5,165 nt of DNA from Planctomycetaceae bacterium (lineage in GTDB: Bacteria > Planctomycetota > Planctomycetia > Pirellulales > Thermoguttaceae): the NCBI GenBank assembly GCA_031259095.1, contig JAIRLW010000351.1:1-5165 (forward strand). Direction: 5' to 3'. Of this stretch, positions 1-4,544 are shown piece by piece; position 1 is the stretch's first letter, and every line of letters begins with the position of its first letter. A program made the translations under genes and the position numbers. The notes under the pieces are model-generated. The model was not told the DNA's origin. It saw only the letters and a program-made list of their open reading frames with translations, and ran no database searches.

Positions 1-15
1 TTCACAAGATATACT

Positions 16-93
16 GCCCTTTCAGGGCGATCTTATTGGGGATTCTTACCCGCCGCGTTGCGGCGGGCTGGCTTATGGCGCCCTTTCAGGGCG
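16..93. repeat. Composite of three REP-like hairpins
   Basis: Three perfect short palindromes sit in a row. GCCCT-TTC-AGGGC is at 16-28, CCCGCCGC-GTT-GCGGCGGG at 49-67 (8-bp stem), and CGCCCT-TTC-AGGGCG at 79-93. The outer two are copies of the same hairpin in the same orientation, with the GC-rich hairpin between them. This is the arrangement of intergenic REP/BIME-type elements; similar CCCTTTCAGGG hairpins are common in planctomycete and Bacteroidetes spacers (recalled, not searched). No coding sequence is seen here. It may also act as an mRNA-end hairpin for a gene left of the window. Confidence 0.75.
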
Positions 94-120
94 AATACTT
101 TTTTAACCTCAAACAAAAAC

Positions 121-160
121 TCCACTGATAGATTACAAAATGTCGTAATCTATCAGCGGA
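121..160. repeat. 40-bp palindrome of the CTGATAGATTAC repeat
   Basis: The left arm TCCACTGATAGATTAC (121-136) and right arm GTAATCTATCAGCGGA (145-160) are reverse complements with one mismatch, around an 8-base loop. Further copies of the arm occur at 233-248, 3614-3629 and 3757-3772, so this is a dispersed family and not a local accident. As RNA or single-stranded DNA it would form a long hairpin. There is no T-tract directly after it, so it is not a standard terminator. Confidence 0.8.
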
Positions 161-232
161 ATTAGTACCAAGATTTTGATTTCATTTTTACTAACCTTAT
201 TGACGTCCAATATTCAGACGTATAAAAAAATT
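161..232. other. AT-rich spacer without gene
   Basis: No open frame or recognisable RNA is seen. The stretch lies between two copies of the 16-bp repeat. It holds two direct GACGT pentamers (202-206 and 217-221) and a weak promoter-like pair, TTGACG (200-205) and TATAAA (221-226), but the spacing is only 15 bases. I see no firm function. Confidence 0.4.
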
Positions 233-248
233 TCCACTGATAGATTAC
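233..248 (+). repeat. Third copy of the CTGATAGATTAC repeat
   Basis: TCCACTGATAGATTAC is identical over 16 bases to the left arm at 121-136 and is in the same orientation. It has no nearby inverted partner, so it is a solo half-element. It marks the left edge of the long spacer before the kinase gene. Confidence 0.75.
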
Positions 249-281
249 AATAAAATGATACTTAGAGACTCTCCCAATGAC

Positions 282-345
282 CATTTTCTCTTCCTCCTAA
301 TCCCTAACTCCCCTTCCCTGTCCCGCCCTGCCCTGCTCTTCCCCC
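282..345 (-). other. C-rich tract; G-quadruplex motif on the minus strand
   Basis: The plus strand is almost pure C/T here. It has seven runs of three or more C at 302-304, 310-313, 316-318, 322-324, 326-328, 331-333 and 341-345, separated by 5, 2, 3, 1, 2 and 7 bases. The complement therefore fits the usual G3+N1-7 quadruplex rule with several alternative foldings, and the C strand could form an i-motif. It ends four bases before the -35 box of the promoter proposed at 350-377, so it may affect promoter melting. The motif is seen directly; folding and function are inferred. Confidence 0.6.
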
Positions 346-349
346 AAAC

Positions 350-377
350 TTGCTTTGTTAAAACCATGCTGTATAAT
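350..377 (+). promoter_or_regulatory. Sigma70-like promoter for the kinase operon
   Basis: TTGCTT (350-355) and a perfect TATAAT (372-377) are 16 bases apart. Transcription would start near 384, giving a leader of about 180 bases before the kinase ATG at 568. The -35 matches only the TTG half, so strength would rest on the -10. It is the best match in the upstream spacer. Confidence 0.5.
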
Positions 378-381
378 AATT

Positions 382-406
382 AGAGAAAAATCAGCCGATT
401 TTCTCT
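382..406 (+). promoter_or_regulatory. Hairpin/operator-like palindrome at the expected transcript start
   Basis: AGAGAAAAATC (382-392) pairs with GATTTTCTCT (397-406) around the tetraloop AGCC, with one bulged A. It begins five bases after the proposed -10 box, so it would either be a stable 5' cap hairpin on the mRNA or a dyad-symmetric protein site over the start. It is not followed directly by a T-run, so it is a poor terminator. Confidence 0.4.
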
Positions 407-478
407 CTTGCTTGACAGAAAATCTTAATGGGCGTCTCTCACAAGCCGTTTTCCTAATCAATCATTAACCAAAGCGCT

Positions 479-551
479 ATCCGCCGATTACGCCAATTGA
501 CGCAGATACCGATATGGAGAACACCATCGGTGTTCTTTGCGGACGGCGGAT
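479..551 (+). promoter_or_regulatory. Foldable 5' leader of the kinase gene with competing hairpins
   Basis: An outer stem ATCCGCCG (479-486) / CGGCGGAT (544-551) is a perfect 8-bp match and ends 16 bases before the start codon. Inside it, two stems exclude each other. AGAACACC (518-525) pairs with GGTGTTCT (529-536) with a 3-base loop; ACCG+ATGG (508-511, 514-517) pairs with CCATCGGT (524-531) with a 2-base bulge. No known riboswitch or T-box motif is recognised. Bases 480-506 also resemble the widespread CGCAGATTACGCAGAT-type spacer repeat, so the fold may be repeat-derived rather than regulatory. Confidence 0.4.
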
Positions 552-567
552 CATAAAATAATCCCCA

Positions 568-2010
568 ATGTCTGAAATCATTTATACCTGCGAATGCGGA
601 AAAGTTTATAAATTTAACCGGCGTTTTTCCGGTCGTGCTTCGCGTTGTATTATTTGCAAGCGGGATTATGTTGTCCCGTCGGTTTCAGAGCCAATTCAAC
701 AAACTGTCCCAATCGGAAATATTTCAGACGATTCGGAAATTCCATCTTTGTCCCCTGCCCTTTCGGTGTTGTTGTCGGACGGCTCGGATGCGAACACCAC
801 CAATTCGGACGAAAAAACCATCAATCATCGTTTCAATCCCGCGGTCATTCCTTCTGCCCTGCCCTTTTTTGATCATGCCAAAAATGGAGTGAACAGCGTT
901 CAGGGCGCGGCGAACCCTGCCGCTAACGGTCGTATTGGGAAATACGAGATTCGTGAAAAGATTGGCAGCGGAGGTATGGGGACTGTTTTTTACGCTTGGG
1001 ACACTCAACTCCAACGGAATATTACCATCAAAACGCTTAATAAGAAAAATCGCCGGAATAAATCTTATCGAGAACGATTCATCAATGAAGCGCGAATCAC
1101 CGGTAAACTGGTTCATTCGGGAGTGATTCCCATTTATTCGCTTGATTATGACGCTCAGGGCGAACCGTATTATGTCATGCGTTTTCTTGAAGGTCAAACG
1201 TTTGAGCAATTGATTTCCCAATATCATCATCTCAAAGGCGCACACCACACCCGTGAAGAACTCCGACGTTTAATCCGGCATTTTATCAATGTCTGTCAAA
1301 CAATCACGTATGCCCATGACCATTATATTGTTCACCGTGATATTAAGCCGTCTAATATTATGCTTAGCGGTTACGGGGAAACGATTATTCTTGATTGGGG
1401 GTTAGCCAAAATGCTCGCTCCCGAACAAAACAAAAACAAAAACGTCAATACGTTAAATGAATTTGATAACGGTCTAAACAAATCGAATGACGGTTTAGAC
1501 AACGATATTGACGGGAATGGCGAAACGGACGAAAGAACATTTGATTTAACGCTTGCGGGAGGTCGCGTGGGAACATTGGGGTTTCAATCTCCTGAATATC
1601 TCCGCGATGGCAACAGCAGATTTTCCGACGATATTTACGCTCTTGGCGTAACGTTGTATTTTTTGCTGAGTAATAAACTTCCTTATAAGATTTCGCGGGA
1701 TCATCATGGTATGTTCGATCTTCTGACGACCTCGCCGCATCCGCCGCATCTCGAAAACGCCCATGTTTCACGTTCCCTCTCGGCGATTTGCCTTTGTGCG
1801 TTAGCCTTCGACAAAACAAAACGTTATGCTTCGGTTGCCCATCTTGCCGCCGATCTCCAATGTTGGCTTGACGGCAATTCTGTTTCCGTTTATCGAAGGA
1901 GTTGGCAGGAAAAACTGGAACGGTTGATTCAAAAAAACGCGGTATTGTTTGGAGCGATTGTTGTTTCGTTTGCTCTGGGAATTGTTTTGACACGCCTGTT
2001 CACAGGATAA
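568..2010 (+). CDS. Tail-anchored zinc-ribbon Ser/Thr protein kinase (Hanks type)
   Basis: A 480-residue bacterial Ser/Thr kinase. A zinc ribbon opens the protein (C8, C10, C27, C30), and this fixes the start at 568 although no Shine-Dalgarno is visible. A low-complexity linker follows (about 40-120). The kinase domain runs from about 126 to 435: glycine loop GSGGMG (133-138), catalytic K155, alpha-C E174, HRD at 256-258, K260 and N263, a DWG magnesium motif (276-278) in place of DFG, SPE at 341-343, and D355 before YALG. All catalytic residues are present, so it should be active. The activation segment carries an Asn/Asp/Gly-rich insert (about 285-325). A single hydrophobic helix (about 457-477) ends the chain, leaving no extracytoplasmic sensor; the kinase would face the cytoplasm. 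DWG and N-terminal zinc ribbons are frequent in planctomycete kinases. It is followed after 22 bp by the Hsp70/Sel1 gene, the likely partner or substrate (inference). Confidence 0.93.
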   Translation: MSEIIYTCECGKVYKFNRRFSGRASRCIICKRDYVVPSVSEPIQQTVPIGNISDDSEIPSLSPALSVLLSDGSDANTTNSDEKTINHRFNPAVIPSALPFFDHAKNGVNSVQGAANPAANGRIGKYEIREKIGSGGMGTVFYAWDTQLQRNITIKTLNKKNRRNKSYRERFINEARITGKLVHSGVIPIYSLDYDAQGEPYYVMRFLEGQTFEQLISQYHHLKGAHHTREELRRLIRHFINVCQTITYAHDHYIVHRDIKPSNIMLSGYGETIILDWGLAKMLAPEQNKNKNVNTLNEFDNGLNKSNDGLDNDIDGNGETDERTFDLTLAGGRVGTLGFQSPEYLRDGNSRFSDDIYALGVTLYFLLSNKLPYKISRDHHGMFDLLTTSPHPPHLENAHVSRSLSAICLCALAFDKTKRYASVAHLAADLQCWLDGNSVSVYRRSWQEKLERLIQKNAVLFGAIVVSFALGIVLTRLFTG

Positions 2011-2016
2011 TATAAG
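1987..2016 (+). promoter_or_regulatory. Possible internal promoter for the Hsp70/Sel1 gene
   Basis: A perfect TTGACA (1987-1992) lies inside the last kinase codons, with TATAAG (2011-2016) 18 bases further on. A start near 2023 would leave about 10 bases before the ATG at 2033, close to leaderless, which would fit the absence of a Shine-Dalgarno. The last codons are constrained by the protein, so chance is possible. Confidence 0.35.
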
Positions 2017-2032
2017 ACCATGTTTTTAATTA

Positions 2033-3526
2033 ATGAAAATCATATCAAATCCATGGATTGCTGTTGATCTCGGCTCTGAACGAACTCACGCCGCCTGCCT
2101 CGACAAAAACGGTCTTGTTCAAAATATCGTCCCGACAAATCACGAATTTGATTCGGTGTTCCATGCTGCGCAAAATAAAATTCCCGCCAATAACTCAGAG
2201 AATCCTATTACGGTTGGACGAACCGCGTTAGAGCAACTCGATCATGATCCTGCCGGAATTATTCTCCTCCGAACTTCGTCGTTAAAAACAAATGAACCGA
2301 TTTGTTTTCCTGATGGACGCGGTGAATTTCGTCCTTCGGCGTTTTTTGTCCAACAACTCCGACAGATTAAAAACTATTGCGAATCTTATTATTTTGACAA
2401 CGTTCCGATACAATCATGCGTCCTGTCGTTACCGCATCGTCATGAGATGATTCGTAAATCGTACTATCAAATTGCTCAAGAAGCCGGATTTTCACAAATT
2501 CTTTTTCGTGACGCAATTATTTCTGCGGCAACCGTATGGCGGCGCGTTTGGGAAGACTCTGCAGCGTTTGTTCTTGTTTGTAATCTTGCCGCGTCGCAGA
2601 CTTCATTTTCCTTACTGCAATGCCGTTACGGAGGATGCGAACATGTCCAACATTTCCATTCAGCCAACACGGTCGGAATGGACGAAATCGACCGAATCAT
2701 TTTACTTTCGCAAGATTCCGATTCGCAAATTGTTTCGGTGGAACGGTGGGAAGATATGTTGCAGTTGAAAACGATTCGACGAAATTGCAACTGGGATAAC
2801 AATGAAACATTCCCAATGATCCAAAATGGACGACCGCGAAAAATACGCACCGAACATTTCACCCTAGCGGCGAAAATTGTTGCTAAAAAGATCAGGCGGA
2901 CATTCAAACATTTTGCGGAACGTGCCAAAACGTTTACCAAACACGATTCTATTCCGGTTCTTCTGATTGGCGGCGGAACGAATATGCCGATGATGATCGA
3001 AGCAATCGAAGAAGTGTCGTTTGGAAAAGTTTATTGGTGGGCGGAAGCCGAAGAAGCAATCGTCATCGGAACTGCGGGAAATTTCCAACCGAAACAAAAA
3101 CCAAACAATGCCGACAAAGCCGCGTTGCATTTTTACCAACTTTATAAGAAGGCGGAAACGGGAGATAGGGAATCGCAATATTATTTGGGTAAATCGTTGG
3201 AGGCGGGACATGGAACACCGATTTCGCAGGAAGAGGCTCTCGACTGGTATCGTCTTGCGGCGCAAAACGGTTATGCCAAAGCGAAATATCGGTTAGCGAA
3301 ACTTTTATTTCAAGGACTGGGAACCGTTTTTCACCGAGCGGAAGCCTTACAATATCTTCAGGAATCGGCGGAGGCAGGCGATATGAAGTCGCAATATTTG
3401 CTGGGACGATATTTATATGAAAACTCCGACGACGCCGTTTCTGCCGAACATTGGTTAAGAAAATCTACTGACCAAAATTATGTTGACGCCATCGCGTATT
3501 ACGAAAAATATTTTCGGAAAGAATAA
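2033..3526 (+). CDS. Hsp70-like actin-fold ATPase with C-terminal Sel1 repeats
   Basis: A 497-residue protein with two parts. Residues 8-352 follow the Hsp70 nucleotide-binding domain: a phosphate-1 strand (IAVDLGSERT, 9-18), a VGRTA segment (61-65), the LSLPHRHEMIR stretch matching the Hsp70 'VPAYFND.QR' region (131-141), FRDAIISAATVW matching the 'NEPTAAALAYG' helix (158-169), and a well-kept adenosine motif LLIGGGTNMPM (310-320) followed by EEAIVIGTA (340-348). The phosphate-2 loop, normally DLGGGT, reads NLAASQT (184-190), so ATP hydrolysis may be weak or lost. A Hsp70 peptide-binding domain is missing; after a basic linker there are three Sel1 repeats (about 374-410, 411-446, 447-482), which are protein-binding helical hairpins. 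There is no signal peptide or membrane segment, so it is cytoplasmic. Being 22 bp behind the kinase and in the same direction suggests a shared operon and a role as adaptor or target of it (inference). The start at 2033 is the ATG just ahead of the first actin-fold strand; an ATG at 2020 is out of frame. Confidence 0.88.
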   Translation: MKIISNPWIAVDLGSERTHAACLDKNGLVQNIVPTNHEFDSVFHAAQNKIPANNSENPITVGRTALEQLDHDPAGIILLRTSSLKTNEPICFPDGRGEFRPSAFFVQQLRQIKNYCESYYFDNVPIQSCVLSLPHRHEMIRKSYYQIAQEAGFSQILFRDAIISAATVWRRVWEDSAAFVLVCNLAASQTSFSLLQCRYGGCEHVQHFHSANTVGMDEIDRIILLSQDSDSQIVSVERWEDMLQLKTIRRNCNWDNNETFPMIQNGRPRKIRTEHFTLAAKIVAKKIRRTFKHFAERAKTFTKHDSIPVLLIGGGTNMPMMIEAIEEVSFGKVYWWAEAEEAIVIGTAGNFQPKQKPNNADKAALHFYQLYKKAETGDRESQYYLGKSLEAGHGTPISQEEALDWYRLAAQNGYAKAKYRLAKLLFQGLGTVFHRAEALQYLQESAEAGDMKSQYLLGRYLYENSDDAVSAEHWLRKSTDQNYVDAIAYYEKYFRKE

Positions 3527-3585
3527 GCGGACGGGTAACGGTCTATTTTTTATTCTTTTGTTCGGGTCTTGTGAAATCGGCATTT

Positions 3586-3604
3586 AGCCCTGAAAGGGTT
3601 TTTT
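3586..3604 (+). terminator. Hairpin plus T-run after the Hsp70/Sel1 gene
   Basis: AGCCCT (3586-3591), loop GAA, then AGGGTT (3595-3600) form a 6-bp stem with one G-T pair, merging into six T (3599-3604). It lies 60 bases after the stop codon. The hairpin is the reverse complement of a slightly altered CCCTTTCAGGG REP unit as seen at 16-93, so a REP copy probably serves as terminator. The stem is short, so efficiency is uncertain. Confidence 0.45.
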
Positions 3605-3613
3605 AGGAAAAAG

Positions 3614-3772
3614 GTAATCTATCAGGGGAATAATTTGTTTATTTTTTGCAACTACTTAATTCCAAACAACTGACATCAAATTTTATGTTTTAAACCGTGA
3701 AATGACGTGTGTTCTTAACTGATTATTACATAAGAACTTACGTTAAAGACGATAATTCCGCTGATAGATTAC
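3614..3772. repeat. Inverted pair of the CTGATAGATTAC repeat enclosing a 127-bp AT-rich core
   Basis: GTAATCTATCAGGGGA (3614-3629) and TCCGCTGATAGATTAC (3757-3772) are inverted copies with one mismatch, belonging to the family seen at 121-248. The core has no gene; it contains a GTTCTTA/TAAGAAC inverted pair (3711-3717, 3731-3737). Arms plus a non-coding core resemble a MITE, but I see no target duplication at the edges. It could equally be two solo repeats. Confidence 0.6.
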
Positions 3773-3797
3773 GGCAAGAGGTATTTTTAGAGATTTC

Positions 3798-4207
3798 CTA
3801 TTCATCGCAAACAACACGGAAACCGACATTGAACACGGGTTGCCATGCTTCGTAGGGATGGCGCCATGTCTCGGCGATGTGTCGGCAAAATTCGGACGGT
3901 CTTTTCTCTCTTCCGAACCGTCATGGCAACCAACACAATATCGGTCAAGAACCGGTTGAACCTCATATTTGAACGAAAACAGACGTTCCACTCCTAAAAA
4001 CGGCGTAATCGGCGTCGGGGCTTTACCCATTGCAACGGTACGTTTATTCGGCGTGACAATATTTTGCGATTCATGGCAACCGGTACACGATTGGTTTTCA
4101 CCCGGCATTCCGACAAACCATGTCCGCATTAATTGCAACGCCTGACCTTGATCATCCAACGGCTGAATCGCCAGCGGCGTGTTTGGCGGAATCACAAACG
4201 GGAACTT
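3798..4207 (-). pseudogene. Remnant of a di-heme HzsA-like / formylglycine-generating-enzyme fusion protein
   Basis: Read on the minus strand, bases 4207 down to about 3890 encode IPPNTPLAIQPLDDQG, QLMRTWFVGMPGE, then two heme-binding CxxCH motifs (CTGCH and CVGCH, 49 residues apart) and PVLDRYCVGCHDG. These match the hydrazine-synthase-alpha-like/planctomycete cytochrome segment of large secreted proteins. From about 3885 down to the stop at 3798-3800 the sense continues in another frame (open from 3920) as HIAETWRHPYEAWQPVF then NVGFRVVCDE, the characteristic end of an FGE-sulfatase (SUMF1-type) domain. Intact planctomycete proteins carry the heme part followed by a complete FGE domain, so several hundred residues and the reading frame have been lost. 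Upstream, an in-frame stop (4208-4210) and the repeat element at 4200-4329 cut the gene off, and there is no signal peptide. An open reading of about 150 codons from a GTG at 4195 remains but would give a nonsense tail; I regard it as dead. Family recognition is from memory. Confidence 0.75.
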
Positions 4208-4329
4208 CTAATAACCAAGTTAACGGCGGAGTTTACCCCGCGTTTTGTGTATTGTGTATTAAATCGAACAGCGCGGGGCAAGCCTACGCCGTTAACGATC
4301 AGTGGATTTTGAGTTTTTAAGAAGTTCCC
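4200..4329. mobile_element. MITE-like palindromic element, 130 bp
   Basis: The ends are perfect 10-bp inverted repeats, GGGAACTTCT (4200-4209) and AGAAGTTCCC (4320-4329). Inside, a second, longer imperfect inverted repeat occurs: GTTAACGGCG...CCCCGCG (4219-4242) and CGCGGGG...CGCCGTTAAC (4272-4296), around a 29-base centre. The right arm has about 14 extra bases between the two blocks. There is no transposase, so it would depend on one elsewhere. It abuts the broken 5' side of the cytochrome/FGE remnant, as expected for an insertion or a deletion endpoint. No clear target duplication is visible. Plus-strand readings through it are not credible genes. Confidence 0.6.
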
Positions 4330-4340
4330 TTAATCAATTA

Positions 4341-4431
4341 TTTGTCCCATTAGTTCCTATCGTCCCTAATGCCCTTATAAAAAGGGACTTTAGGGACAAA
4401 AGGGATATTAGTAACCAATTTAGGAACCAAT
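4341..4431. repeat. Nested GTCCC/GGGAC palindrome
   Basis: Several inverted pairs are interleaved: TTTGTCCC (4341-4348) with GGGACAAA (4393-4400), GTCCCTAA (4362-4369) with TTAGGGAC (4390-4397), CCCTT (4372-4376) with AAGGG (4382-4386), and ATTAGTTCCTA (4349-4359) with TAGGAACCAAT (4421-4431, one mismatch). The first two share the same right-hand bases, so the folds compete. The middle part reads as a strong cruciform or hairpin. This looks like decayed repeat DNA; the rest of the spacer to 4544 is AT-rich with no gene that I can see. Confidence 0.6.
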
Positions 4432-4482
4432 GATTTTTCATAAAACGTTGTGGTTAAAAAAAGAGTTTTTAGCAAATTCCCT
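4402..4482. repeat. Possible decayed second copy of the 4200-4329 element
   Basis: GAGTTTTTAGCAAATTCCCT (4463-4482) matches the right end of the MITE-like element at 4311-4330 in 17 of 20 positions and in the same direction. TTAGTAACCAATTTA (4408-4422) matches CTAATAACCAAGTTA near its left end (4208-4222) in 12 of 15. Together they suggest a shorter, mutated copy in tandem, partly overlapping the GTCCC palindrome. The AT-rich composition weakens the case. Confidence 0.3.
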
Positions 4483-4544
4483 ATTGATGTAAATATCCTA
4501 CGAGTAAAATGAATTAGATCGTTACAAATACTATCCGCTTTCCG

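Noticed and set aside
16..248. Possible CRISPR array in the left spacer
   Set aside because: Repeats are palindromic, in mixed orientation and unevenly spaced (gaps of about 8 to 87 bases), and belong to two unrelated families. There are no spacers of constant length and no cas genes.
412..440. Promoter from the perfect TTGACA at 412-417
   Set aside because: No acceptable -10 hexamer is found 16-18 bases downstream (the sequence there is GTCTCTCACA); the 350-377 pair is better.
1..567. tRNA or small structured RNA gene in the left spacer
   Set aside because: No cloverleaf, TTCGANNC-type T-loop or other known RNA signature was seen; the hairpins are explained by repeats and the leader.
724..1248. 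Minus-strand open frame opposite the kinase
   Set aside because: It lies wholly within the kinase domain coding sequence on the other strand and its translation has no recognisable domain.
1445..1993. Minus-strand open frame opposite the kinase C-terminal half
   Set aside because: It is antisense to conserved kinase motifs and is rich in Arg/Gln with no family signature, as expected of a shadow frame.
2020..2067. Alternative ATG at 2020 for the second gene or a small leader peptide
   Set aside because: It is out of frame with the Hsp70 domain and stops after 15 codons. Nothing supports its translation.
4120..4320. Plus-strand 66-codon open frame
   Set aside because: Half is antisense to the cytochrome remnant and half runs through the MITE-like palindrome; no family resemblance.
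4190..4340. Target-site duplication flanking the MITE-like element
   Set aside because: The bases outside the inverted ends (ACAAAC on the left, TTAATC on the right) do not repeat, so no duplication can be claimed.
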